A DNA stretch of 12,937 nucleotides, taken from contig CAMILJ010000043.1 of assembly GCA_946222625.1 (NCBI GenBank), positions 1 through 12,937 on the forward strand, in the 5' to 3' direction. The position numbers were made by a program, and so were the translations under genes. This DNA comes from an uncultured Corynebacterium sp. GTDB lineage: Bacteria; Actinomycetota; Actinomycetes; Mycobacteriales; Mycobacteriaceae. Under the pieces are notes generated by a model. That model was not told where the DNA came from and made no database searches. It saw only the letters and a program-made list of their open reading frames with translations. Positions 5,803-12,846 of this stretch are shown one piece after another; position 1 is the first letter of the stretch; every line of letters begins with the position of its first letter.

Positions 5803-7162
5803 CCGGATAAAGGCCCAGGTAGAGCGCCAAAGCGGCCCGCCAATTCATGGGTTTAAAGCCGGTGGCTTCAATCTTGGACAGGTCGAAGGTGGACTCCTTC
5901 GGGCGGGGAGCTTCGGGCCCGGCGATCTCGCGGTACTGCTCGGTGCTCACCGGTGTGACATCGGCAGGGTCCTGGCCCACGCCGGTGAAGACGGCCATGG
6001 CGATCTCATCGCGTCCCACCGCATCACCGGAGTTGGAGATGTTGTACACGCCGTAGTCGGATTCGGTCTTGAGCAGGTGGACGATGCCCTTGGCCAGGTC
6101 CTCGGCAAAGGTGGGGCGCCCGCGCTGATCGTGGATGACGGAGGGCTTTACTCCCTTTGTTGCCAGTGAGCGCATCGTGGCCATGAAGTTGGCGCCATCG
6201 CCGAAGACCCACGAGGTGCGGATGACATAGTGGCGCGGGGCGGTTTGCGCGGCGGTATCGCCCGCGGCTTTCGACGCCCCATAGGCCGACAGCGGGGAAG
6301 GCAGTTCCTCCTCGGAGTGGATCTCGTGGGAGCCATCAAAGATGTAATCGCTGGAGACGTGCACCAAGGTCAAGTTATTCTCCGCAGCAATGCGCGCGAG
6401 CTTCGCCGGTGCAGAAGCGTTGACCGCCCAGGCCGCAGCGCGGTCATCCTCCGCGCCGTTGACATCGTTATAGGCCGCGCAGTTGATGATGACGGAGTAC
6501 TGCTTCCACGGGCGGGCAGGCGGGTTGGTGATGTCGAAGTCAGAGTGAGAGCAGAACTCCACCGCGCCCAAACCAGCGGAGGGCAAGAACTTCTTTAATG
6601 CGCGGCCCAGCTGCCCGTTGGCCCCGGTGACCAGGATCCGGCGAGGGGGCATGGGGGAGACGTCGGCAAGCGCGGGGTGCGCCTTGTCTTTGTCGGAGAT
6701 CTCCGTCGGCTCCAGCGGCCAGTCCACCATGTCCAGGTTGACGCAGGTGTATTCCGCATCCGGGGACCAGTGGTCATTGACCAGGTAGGAGTAGGCGCAG
6801 GCCTCCAGCGCCTGGAAACCATTGGCCACGCCCCGCGGCACGAAGACGGCCACGTCCTCGCGCAGCTCGTGGGTCACCAGCTGGCCAAAGGTAGAAGAGC
6901 CCTCACGCAGATCGCACCACGCGCCGAAAGCCCGGCCGGAAGCCACGGAGACCAGCTTGTCCCAGGGCTCCGCGTGCAGCCCGCGCGTAACCCCCTTCTC
7001 CGCATTGAAGGAGACATTATTCTGCACCGGCTGGAAGTCCGGTAGCCCGGCCGCCACCATCTTCTCGCGCTGCCAGTTCTCCTTGAACCAGCCGCGGTTA
7101 TCCCCGTGGACGTCGAGCTGAACAATGAGCAGGCCCTCGATGGCCGTTGACTGCACCTTCAT
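5798..7162 (-). CDS. rmlCD: Fused dTDP-4-dehydrorhamnose 3,5-epimerase / reductase
   Basis: This 454-residue fusion carries out the last two steps of dTDP-L-rhamnose synthesis. Residues 1 to about 170 are the RmlC cupin, with the catalytic-base His63 in TRGLHAEPWDK and the VPRGVANGF strand. From about 174 an RmlD short-chain dehydrogenase follows, with the NAD(P)-binding GANGQLG (180-186), SSDYIFDG (270-277) and the catalytic pair Y294-x-x-x-K298. Fusions of this type are known in corynebacteria. The ATG is 6 bases after the rmlB stop, with AAGGA inside the end of rmlB, so the two genes are co-transcribed. The last codon GCA and the stop TAA overlap the outer end of the right inverted repeat, so the present C-terminus is set by that repeat. 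All recognisable RmlD motifs are intact, so activity is expected. Confidence 0.95.
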   Translation of the reverse strand: MKVQSTAIEGLLIVQLDVHGDNRGWFKENWQREKMVAAGLPDFQPVQNNVSFNAEKGVTRGLHAEPWDKLVSVASGRAFGAWCDLREGSSTFGQLVTHELREDVAVFVPRGVANGFQALEACAYSYLVNDHWSPDAEYTCVNLDMVDWPLEPTEISDKDKAHPALADVSPMPPRRILVTGANGQLGRALKKFLPSAGLGAVEFCSHSDFDITNPPARPWKQYSVIINCAAYNDVNGAEDDRAAAWAVNASAPAKLARIAAENNLTLVHVSSDYIFDGSHEIHSEEELPSPLSAYGASKAAGDTAAQTAPRHYVIRTSWVFGDGANFMATMRSLATKGVKPSVIHDQRGRPTFAEDLAKGIVHLLKTESDYGVYNISNSGDAVGRDEIAMAVFTGVGQDPADVTPVSTEQYREIAGPEAPRPKESTFDLSKIEATGFKPMNWRAALALYLGLYPA

Positions 7163-7168
7163 GGAAAT

Positions 7169-8173
7169 TTATTGTCCTTGCTTCGCGTAGTTGGCTTCGA
7201 CTTCTTCCTTGCCCGCGCGCCACCAGTCCTCGTGAGCGCGGTACCACTCAATGGTGGCGGCCAGGCCCTCCCGCAGATCCGTGTAGCGCGGGGTCCAGCC
7301 CAGCTCGCGGCGCAGCTTGCTGGCATCCATGGCGTAGCGCTGGTCATGGCCCGGGCGGTCCGCCACGTGCTCAAAGCGCGCCCGGCCATTATCCGTCGCC
7401 CCCATGAGCTCACAAATCATCTCGATGACCTGGCGGTTATTCGTATCTTCCTGGTCGGCGCCGATGTTATAGGTCTCCCCGATGCGCCCGCGGTCCAGGA
7501 TGGCGAGCACCGCCTCGTTGTGGTCATCTACGTGGATCCAATCCCGCACCTGCTCGCCGGTGCCATAAAGCTTGGCCGGCTGGCCCAGAAGCAGATTGGT
7601 GATCTGCCGCGGGATGAACTTCTCAATGTGTTGGTAGGGGCCGTAGTTATTGGAGCAATTCGAAATGGTTGCCCGCAGCCCAAAGCTGCGCACCCACGCG
7701 CGGACCAGGTGATCCGAACCGGCCTTCGTGGCCGAATAGGGCGAAGACGGGTTATAGGGAGTTTCCTCCGTGAAGTAGGTATCCGCGCCAATCTCCAGGT
7801 CCCCGAAAACCTCATCGGTGGAAACGTGGTGGAGGCGCACATCGTGGCGGCGGCAGGCCTCCAGCAGCATGAAGGTACCCATGATATTGGTGTGGAGGAA
7901 GGGCGACGGATCCCGCAAGGAGTTGTCATTGTGGGATTCCGCCGCGAAGTGCACCACGGTATCGGCCTGGGCCACGAGCTTGTCGACGACCCCCTCATCC
8001 GCCACGTCCTCCACCACGAGCTCGGCGTCCACGCCGTCGAGATTGGTGCGATTGCCCGCGTAGGTGAGCTTATCCAGGACGGTGATCTCCACCTCCGGGC
8101 GCCGCTGGGCGACGAGCCGCACGAAGTTTGCACCAATAAAGCCGGCGCCGCCGGTAACAAGCAGTCTGCGCAT
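7169..8173 (-). CDS. rmlB: dTDP-glucose 4,6-dehydratase
   Basis: This 334-residue extended short-chain dehydrogenase makes dTDP-4-keto-6-deoxyglucose, the second step to dTDP-L-rhamnose. Seen in order are the NAD-binding TGGAGFIGANF (8-18), LDKLTYAGN, HFAAESHNDNS, the catalytic triplet T119-D120-E121 in STDEVFGDL, Y146-S-A-T-K150, and NNYGPYQHIEKFIPR. I take the ATG at 8173 because MRRLLVTGGAGFIG matches the family start; a TTG three codons upstream is possible. No Shine-Dalgarno precedes it, and a TACACT lies 8 bases before the ATG, which suggests a leaderless transcript. It is also only 32 bases downstream of the metallopeptidase gene, so read-through is possible. Confidence 0.95.
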   Translation of the reverse strand: MRRLLVTGGAGFIGANFVRLVAQRRPEVEITVLDKLTYAGNRTNLDGVDAELVVEDVADEGVVDKLVAQADTVVHFAAESHNDNSLRDPSPFLHTNIMGTFMLLEACRRHDVRLHHVSTDEVFGDLEIGADTYFTEETPYNPSSPYSATKAGSDHLVRAWVRSFGLRATISNCSNNYGPYQHIEKFIPRQITNLLLGQPAKLYGTGEQVRDWIHVDDHNEAVLAILDRGRIGETYNIGADQEDTNNRQVIEMICELMGATDNGRARFEHVADRPGHDQRYAMDASKLRRELGWTPRYTDLREGLAATIEWYRAHEDWWRAGKEEVEANYAKQGQ

Positions 8174-8181
8174 GGTGTTCA

Positions 8182-8187
8182 AGTGTA
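8182..8187 (-). promoter_or_regulatory. Possible -10 box of a leaderless rmlB transcript
   Basis: TACACT on the minus strand ends 8 bases before the rmlB ATG, so transcription would start at or next to the A of the start codon. This fits the absence of a ribosome site. No clear -35 is seen. Confidence 0.3.
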
Positions 8188-8205
8188 GGGCATGGCAGCG
8201 CAGTA

Positions 8206-9564
8206 TTAAGCCGGGAACTTAGGCAGCGCCTCCTGGTTGAGCCATTCATCCAGAAGTGCGTCCACGGCAGAGGGATCAACAGCCACCGCACGCAGACGGC
8301 TGATGAGGTCGTCCGGGGTCACCGTGGAATGCTGCGCGGCGGAGAGGTACTCACGCACTGTGAGGAAGAAGAGCTCATCGCCCAACAGACGGCGCAGCGC
8401 GTGGACGGTCAGCGCGCCGCGCTTGTAGACGCGGTCATCAAACATATCGTGCGTCCCAGGATCACTGAGTAGGATGTCCTGCTTCTTGCGGGCCAGCACC
8501 TGGTAGTGCGAGCGTGCCGATTCATGTGCTGGGCGGCCGTGCGCATGCTCGAACCACAGCCACTCGCAGTAGCAGGCGAAACCTTCGTTGAGCCAGATAT
8601 CCTTCCACTCCGAAAGGCCCACGGAGTTGCCGAACCACTGGTGGGAGAGCTCGTGGGCGATGAGCCGCTCGAAGGCGTGATCACCTTTGACGTGGTTGGA
8701 ACCGAAAATGGACATGCCCTGGGCTTCGAGTGGGATTTCCAGCTCATCGTCGGTGATGACTACTTGGTAGTCGGCGAAGGGGTAGTGGCCAAAGAGCGCG
8801 GAGTAGAAATCCACCATCTCCTGCTGCTGGGCAAATTCTTCGAGGACTACCTGCTTGAGGCGGGCCGGTGCCCACGCACGGACGTTGGGGCCGAGGGGAA
8901 TGTCGATGTATTCGCCGACCTGGACCGTGGCCAGATAGGTGGCCATGGGGTGCTTGACGCGGTAGTGCCAGCGCGTCATGGATCCGCCCGCGCGGCGGCG
9001 GGAGACCAGCTTGCCGTTGGAGATGACAACGAAAGGATCGTCCGCGGTGATGCGAATATCGTAGGTGGCCTTCGCGGACGGGGTGTCATCACAGGGGAAC
9101 CAGCTGGGCGCGCCGTTGGGCTGGCTGGCCACCAGCGAGCCTGACTCTGTTTCTTCCCACCCGATGTCACCCCACGGCGTGCGCAGCGGGCGGGGTGCCC
9201 CGCCATAGCGAATGCAAAGCTCAAACTCTTGGCCTTCGGCGATTATGTCGGCAAAGTTTAGGCGCAGCTTTCCGCCGGACAGACGGAACTTGGCCACGCG
9301 CGGCGCGTGCTTCGCTGTGATGCGGCGAGCCACCATGGCGCCGCCGAGGTCGAGGGTGAGTTTGTCCAAGGCCTCCAGCGCACGAATATGGAGCACGGCT
9401 TCGCCCTGGAGCAGGTTGGGCTCCACGCGGTAGGTCAGATCCAAGTCATAGTGGGTGACCTCGAAGCCGAGGTTGAAATCCACCCCCGTGTAGCTATCTC
9501 GAGTGAGTGCGGCGCGGTCGCGAGCGGCTGAGATATGCGAAAGGGCGGTGGAAAGCAGCTTCAT
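8206..9564 (-). CDS. M1-family zinc metallopeptidase (aminopeptidase N-like)
   Basis: This 452-residue protein begins with a beta-sandwich domain as in aminopeptidase N. It has the substrate-recognition stretch PLEAQGMSIFG (about 278-288) in place of the usual GAMEN. The zinc site is H304-E305-L-S-H308 in IAHELSHQWFGN with the third ligand E327 in WLNEGFACY, and the likely catalytic Tyr380 is in VYKRGAL. It is shorter than full aminopeptidase N, so it belongs to the compact M1 group common in actinobacteria. There is no signal peptide or membrane segment, so it is probably cytoplasmic and trims peptides from the N-terminus. Its link to the cell-envelope genes on both sides is not obvious. A TAGGAT on the minus strand (9574-9579) lies just before the ATG with no ribosome site, suggesting a leaderless start. 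Confidence 0.88.
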   Translation of the reverse strand: MKLLSTALSHISAARDRAALTRDSYTGVDFNLGFEVTHYDLDLTYRVEPNLLQGEAVLHIRALEALDKLTLDLGGAMVARRITAKHAPRVAKFRLSGGKLRLNFADIIAEGQEFELCIRYGGAPRPLRTPWGDIGWEETESGSLVASQPNGAPSWFPCDDTPSAKATYDIRITADDPFVVISNGKLVSRRRAGGSMTRWHYRVKHPMATYLATVQVGEYIDIPLGPNVRAWAPARLKQVVLEEFAQQQEMVDFYSALFGHYPFADYQVVITDDELEIPLEAQGMSIFGSNHVKGDHAFERLIAHELSHQWFGNSVGLSEWKDIWLNEGFACYCEWLWFEHAHGRPAHESARSHYQVLARKKQDILLSDPGTHDMFDDRVYKRGALTVHALRRLLGDELFFLTVREYLSAAQHSTVTPDDLISRLRAVAVDPSAVDALLDEWLNQEALPKFPA

Positions 9565-9612
9565 AATGCCGCTATCCTACCGCCCTTGTCCGGCTTGTCC
9601 GAAGCCAGGGGA

Positions 9613-9636
9613 GCGCGCACGGTGTGACGTGCGCGG
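9613..9636 (-). terminator. Hairpin after the mycolyltransferase pair
   Basis: A 7-bp stem, CGCGCAC (9614-9620) with GTGCGCG (9629-9635), encloses an 8-base loop. It lies 9 bases beyond the stop codon of the second mycolyltransferase gene and before the metallopeptidase gene. There is no T-run on the minus strand, so termination may be partial. Confidence 0.4.
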
Positions 9637-9644
9637 CTTGCTGT

Positions 9645-10724
9645 TTAGGAGTTGAAGGCTTCCTCAAAGGTGGGCCAGGACTTCACCAAGTCCTCGCGCC
9701 AGCCCGGCCAGGAGTGCGTACCCACATTGCGGAAGTTGTAGCTTGCCGGGATGTTCTGCTGATCCAGCTTTGCCTTGAGCATGTGGGTGCAGTGGTTCAC
9801 GGCCGCCTCGATGACGCCGCCTTCTACCTGCAGCTGCGCCGAGCCCAGATAAGCAGCCGCCGGGTTGTATCCCTTGTTGATGTAATAAGACGGGGTATCC
9901 TGCTCACCCGCGAAGCCCGATGCAGAGGAGATGTACAGCTTGGTGCCGCGCAGCTTCTCGGAGTTCATCAGGGCGTCGTTGTAGCGGTTGTACGCAGAGC
10001 CCATTGGGCCCCACATCTGCTCCGGCTGGCCGCCACCGCGGTTGACGGTGAGGCGCAGGAACTCGTACTCGGTGGGGTAGGCGGTTGCGGCACAGCCGGC
10101 GAAGGAACCGACCGCGTCATAGAAGCCCTGGTTGTGCTGGGCAAGCAGCAGCGAGGACGTTGCGGACATGGACATGCCGGCGATGGCGCGCTTATTGCTT
10201 GCGTTCAGGCGAGCTTCCAGCGGGCCAGGCAGCTCCTTGGTCAGGAAGGTCTCCCACTTCTGCGGGCCCTTGAGGTACTTGCCGTTAGGCTCTTCCAGCC
10301 AGTCGGTGTAGTAGGAGAAGGCACCCGCCTGCGGAACCACAACGTTGACGTCCTTGTCTGCGTAGAAATCCACGACATCGGACATGTACAGCCAGTCGGA
10401 ATCCTGCTCGGCGGAACCAGCGCCGTTGAGCAGGTAGACCGTCGGGCGGTCCGGGTTTTTGGCTGGGATAACAGCCAGCGGAATGGCGCGGCCGTTCATC
10501 GCCGGCGAGGTAGCCTCCAGCTTCAGAACGCGGGCGTCATCCTTGTAGTGGTCATACCACTTCTGGCTCTCCACCTCCGGGGTGACCTGCAGGTCCGAGA
10601 TGGTGGATAGGGCAGTGTCACCCGCAACCTGCTGCGGAGTGATGGTGGCAGCACCCGCAACGGGGCTGACCAGCGCGGCGGCGCTGAGCGCGCCGGCGGC
10701 GAGGAGAGATCTGAGACGCTTCAT
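9645..10724 (-). CDS. cmt1: Secreted trehalose corynomycolyltransferase (antigen 85 / Cmt family), shorter copy
   Basis: This 359-residue protein transfers corynomycolate from trehalose monocorynomycolate to trehalose or to arabinogalactan outside the membrane. A signal peptide (1-25, cleavage after AGA) is followed by an alpha/beta-hydrolase of the antigen 85 type. The oxyanion region is YLLNGAG, and the nucleophile is S185 in AGMSMSAT. By alignment with antigen 85C from memory, the acid is E301 in QVEGGVIE and the base is H337 in GTHSWPGW. Two Cys (211, 312) could form a disulfide, which the nearby DsbA-like protein might assist. A strong AAAGGA ribosome site precedes the ATG. It follows the longer copy by 39 bases with no terminator, so the two form an operon. 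I recall cmt1 near the rml genes in C. glutamicum, but the exact orthology is not certain. Confidence 0.92.
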   Translation of the reverse strand: MKRLRSLLAAGALSAAALVSPVAGAATITPQQVAGDTALSTISDLQVTPEVESQKWYDHYKDDARVLKLEATSPAMNGRAIPLAVIPAKNPDRPTVYLLNGAGSAEQDSDWLYMSDVVDFYADKDVNVVVPQAGAFSYYTDWLEEPNGKYLKGPQKWETFLTKELPGPLEARLNASNKRAIAGMSMSATSSLLLAQHNQGFYDAVGSFAGCAATAYPTEYEFLRLTVNRGGGQPEQMWGPMGSAYNRYNDALMNSEKLRGTKLYISSASGFAGEQDTPSYYINKGYNPAAAYLGSAQLQVEGGVIEAAVNHCTHMLKAKLDQQNIPASYNFRNVGTHSWPGWREDLVKSWPTFEEAFNS

Positions 10725-10763
10725 TACGTTCCTTTTTTCAACAATTGGTACGGCGAAAAGAGC

Positions 10764-12200
10764 TTACTGCTCGGTCACCGCAGGATCTTCTGGCAGGGAA
10801 TCGGCGAGGCCTTCGGTGTCTGCTTCCGCCTCCGCCTTTTTCGCATCCTGACTATCGGCATCGGCGGCCTTTTCGTTAGCGTCCGATTCCGCATCTGCTG
10901 AATACGCAGTCGCTACAGGCGCGGCTGGATCAACGGGAAGGTCGAAGGCGCGTGCGTAGGTAGGCCAGGAGGAGTTGATGTCATCCAGCCAGCCCGGCCA
11001 GGAGTGGGTGCCGGTGTTGCGCAGGTTGAAGACCGCGTCGACGCCCTCACGCTCCATCTTTGCCTTCAGGTCATGCGTGCAGGCGTTCATGGCTGCCTCG
11101 ATGACGCCGCCCTCAACCACGAGGGTGGAGGAGGACTTGAAGGCCTGGGACGAGCCCAAGGCATCAATCTTGGACGAGCCCAAGTCAGTTGCCCCAGCCA
11201 AACCGGAGTTGGCGGAAACGTAGACCTTGGAGTTGCCCATGTTGTTCTTCGTGGCGTTGATGAGGCCATCGTTGTAGCGGTTGTAGTCACCGCCCATTGG
11301 TCCCCACATCTGCTCGGTGCTTCCGCCACCGCGGTTCACCGTGAGCTGCGAGTAGAAGTTCGGCAGCGGCGTCGAGGTAGCAGCGCAACCGGAGTAGGAG
11401 CCGATGGCATCGTAGAAGTTCGGGTTGTGCTGGGCCAGCACCAGCGAGGAGGTTGCGGACATGGACATGCCGGCGATGCCGCGCTTACCGTTGCCGTTAA
11501 TGTAATCCTCGAGCGGGCCTGGTAGCTCCTTGGTCAGGAAGGTTTCCCACTTCTGCGGGCCCTTGAGGTAGCCGTTGTTCGGGGTGGTCAGCCAGTCGGT
11601 GTAGTAGGAGAAAGCGCCCGCCTGCGGGATGACAACGTTGACGTTGCGGTTGGCGTAATAGTGAACGAGGTCCTCAACGTCCTTAGTCTTCGGATCAAGA
11701 TCCTTGGCCACGGTGGAGACAATCCAGTCCATGCCCTGCTCGGCGCCGCCGGCACCGTTGAGCAAGTAGAGGGTCGGGCGGGAAGCATCAAAGGTGCCGT
11801 CCGGGGTGATCACCGCAAGGGGAACGTCGCGGTTATCCATTGCAGGCGCGGTGGCCTTGATGCCCCTCACCTTGTGGCGATAATCCCAGTACTTGAAGAC
11901 ATAGCCCATCCACTTTTTGTCATCCGGGATGTTCTTGATATCGACGTTCTTAAAGGTGACTTTTTTGTCGAAGGAAGCCTCAAACTGCTCGCGGGAAGGC
12001 GACGGGTTACCGGCCTCATCCTTGGGCAGGTACTCCTCGAGTTCGGTGTAAAGGTCGATATCGGAAATCTGGGACGGCGTAGCCTCACCGCTGATTTGCT
12101 CCGGTTTGATGTCGGATGCGCTGGCGATAGGGGAAACGACGGCACCGAGGGCTAAGGCGGAGGCCGCCGCAAGCGTCGTGAGAGAGCGCGCAATCTTCAT
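10764..12200 (-). CDS. Secreted corynomycolyltransferase, longer copy with acidic tail
   Basis: This 478-residue paralogue stands just upstream of the shorter copy. It has a signal peptide (1-28, cleavage after ASA), an extra N-terminal stretch of about 45 residues (about 50-110), and then the antigen 85 type hydrolase. The catalytic set is S246 in AGMSMSAT, E363 in VVEGGVIE and H399 in GTHSWPGW. A C-terminal tail (about 427-478), rich in Ala, Asp, Glu and Ser and low in structure, is absent from the shorter copy. I take the ATG at 12200 because it starts the signal peptide and follows AGAAAGCGAG. The frame is open a further 28 codons upstream but without signal-like sequence. The tail could interact with the cell wall or simply be a spacer. 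There is no LPXTG or PS1-type C-terminal repeat. Acceptor specificity cannot be read from the sequence. Confidence 0.92.
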   Translation of the reverse strand: MKIARSLTTLAAASALALGAVVSPIASASDIKPEQISGEATPSQISDIDLYTELEEYLPKDEAGNPSPSREQFEASFDKKVTFKNVDIKNIPDDKKWMGYVFKYWDYRHKVRGIKATAPAMDNRDVPLAVITPDGTFDASRPTLYLLNGAGGAEQGMDWIVSTVAKDLDPKTKDVEDLVHYYANRNVNVVIPQAGAFSYYTDWLTTPNNGYLKGPQKWETFLTKELPGPLEDYINGNGKRGIAGMSMSATSSLVLAQHNPNFYDAIGSYSGCAATSTPLPNFYSQLTVNRGGGSTEQMWGPMGGDYNRYNDGLINATKNNMGNSKVYVSANSGLAGATDLGSSKIDALGSSQAFKSSSTLVVEGGVIEAAMNACTHDLKAKMEREGVDAVFNLRNTGTHSWPGWLDDINSSWPTYARAFDLPVDPAAPVATAYSADAESDANEKAADADSQDAKKAEAEADTEGLADSLPEDPAVTEQ

Positions 12201-12271
12201 GGAATCTCGCTTTCTAGGTGATGAGCGGAAATGTAGGGGCAAGTTTAAAAGATGCTCCGGACAAACCACCC

Positions 12272-12299
12272 TTGACATGGGCAAAAGCGCTGATAGATG
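12272..12299 (+). promoter_or_regulatory. Candidate + strand promoter, TTGACA/TAGATG
   Basis: A perfect -35 hexamer TTGACA (12272-12277) is followed at 16 bases by TAGATG (12294-12299). It would drive a long leader toward the small genes. The -10 is imperfect, so this is one of two candidates. Confidence 0.35.
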
Positions 12300-12385
12300 G
12301 GTAATCCAGCACCCCCGAAGATAAGGGTAGTCAGGTTAAACATACCAAGTTATAAAAGTGAATGGTGGTATTGAAGTGAAAACCG

Positions 12386-12394
12386 TGTCATAAT
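12386..12394 (+). promoter_or_regulatory. Candidate extended -10 promoter, TGTCATAAT
   Basis: TG, one base, then CATAAT (12389-12394) has the form of an extended -10 element, which does not need a -35. A start near 12401 would give a leader of about 160 bases before the 36-codon gene and place the 10-codon frame inside it. Confidence 0.4.
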
Positions 12395-12518
12395 CTTTCC
12401 GCGCCTATTCGTGGGCATGTAACGCAACGGCCGTCTCCTTCGTTAGTGGAGCTAGGTACCGTGACCGCTTTTGGCGGCGACCGTTCTGCATCGCTGTGGC
12501 CTCGCTGGAGGGTGCCGC

Positions 12519-12551
12519 ATGAAGCCGCACACGCCGCTTGAACAACAATAG
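12519..12551 (+). CDS. 10-codon leader peptide with strong ribosome site
   Basis: The frame reads MKPHTPLEQQ and stops with TAG. Its ATG follows GGAGGG (12507-12512) with 6 bases between, the best Shine-Dalgarno in this stretch. The ATG lies in the 5-base loop of an imperfect hairpin, GTGCCGC (12512-12518) with GCCGCAC (12524-12530). It ends 11 bases before the ATG of the 36-codon gene. There is no run of one amino acid as in classical attenuators. It may bring ribosomes to the next gene or control it through the hairpin. Confidence 0.45.
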   Translation: MKPHTPLEQQ

Positions 12552-12562
12552 AAAGAAGAAGA

Positions 12563-12673
12563 ATGAACTTTTTTGACACCATCCTCGTTTCCATCAACCA
12601 GGTACTGGGCCAGATTGCTCACTCTGGCTCCTCGACGTCCTCCAAGATCGCCCTGGACTGGGGTCTGTTCTAA
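12563..12673 (+). CDS. 36-residue Ser-rich amphipathic protein, possible PorA/PorH-like cell-wall porin
   Basis: The frame starts MNFFDTILVSINQVL and ends DWGLF. Residues 3-19 put F4, I7, L8, I11, V14, L15 and I18 on one face of a helix and N12, Q13 and Q17 on the other. Residues 21-27 are nearly all Ser, Gly and Thr. There is no signal peptide. Corynebacterial porins PorA and PorH are likewise very short, lack signal peptides, form amphipathic helices and carry mycolate esters on Ser. The gene stands beside two mycolyltransferase genes, has a purine-rich ribosome site (AGAAAGAAGAAG) and is followed by its own terminator, so it is a real transcription unit. I do not recognise a specific porin sequence, so the role is an inference from size, pattern and place. 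Confidence 0.65.
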   Translation: MNFFDTILVSINQVLGQIAHSGSSTSSKIALDWGLF

Positions 12674-12682
12674 ATAATCTGT

Positions 12683-12706
12683 TGAGGGCTGTGCCCTCAT
12701 TTCTTT
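12683..12706 (+). terminator. First hairpin after the 36-codon gene
   Basis: A 7-bp perfect stem, TGAGGGC (12683-12689) with GCCCTCA (12693-12699), has a TGT loop and is followed by TTTCTTT. It starts 10 bases after the stop codon. Confidence 0.7.
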
Positions 12707-12745
12707 CCCTTAATCCCCGTCTTGGGGGGTTAAGGGTTTATTTTT
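12707..12745 (+). terminator. Strong rho-independent terminator
   Basis: CCCTTAATCCCC (12707-12718) pairs with GGGGGGTTAAGGG (12724-12736) apart from one wobble and a bulge, and TTTATTTTT follows. With the hairpin just before it, this insulates lpd from the small-protein transcript. Confidence 0.9.
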
Positions 12746-12780
12746 GCCCAAAGGTGTTTACAGCATCCTGACTGCTATGG

Positions 12781-12839
12781 GCTGTCCAGCGGGTGCAGGG
12801 CGGGGGTGGTGGGACAGCGAGCCTAAAGTTACGTATCCT
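12781..12839 (+). promoter_or_regulatory. lpd upstream region with dyad, G-rich tract and -10 box
   Basis: GCTGTCC (12781-12787) and GGACAGC (12812-12818) form a 7-bp dyad around a G-rich stretch. CGGGGGT (12801-12807) in this stretch fits the loose form of a RamA-type site as I remember it. TATCCT (12834-12839) lies 7 bases before the lpd GTG, consistent with a leaderless transcript. The regulator assignment is weak. Confidence 0.35.
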
Positions 12840-12846
12840 GTAGAAC

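Larger units (their letters stand above)
12201..12518. promoter_or_regulatory. Divergent regulatory region between the mycolyltransferase operon and the small-protein gene
   Basis: No convincing protein-coding frame is seen in these 318 bases. For the leftward operon the candidate -10 boxes on the minus strand are TAAACT (12242-12247) and TACATT (12228-12233), neither with a good -35. Rightward candidates are listed separately. The zone 12401-12518 is most simply the long leader RNA of the small genes. It includes a start-stop ATGTAA at 12417-12422 without a ribosome site, and several weak GC stems. Confidence 0.5.

Noticed and set aside
4200..5812. Target-site duplication flanking the inverted-repeat unit
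   Set aside because: The bases directly outside the repeats (GGCGAA and CCGGAT) do not match at any useful length.
7172..8188. A 338-codon + strand frame opposite rmlB
   Set aside because: It covers rmlB almost exactly, has no recognisable motifs, and arises from the codon bias of the real gene.
9624..10610. A 328-codon + strand frame opposite the shorter mycolyltransferase gene
   Set aside because: It mirrors a gene with full catalytic motifs and signal peptide. Its own translation shows no domain or ribosome site, as expected for an antisense frame in G+C-rich DNA.
12388..12700. Minus-strand frames of 69 and 82 codons across the small-protein gene
   Set aside because: No ribosome site or recognisable domain. 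They run against the terminators and the well-supported + strand gene.
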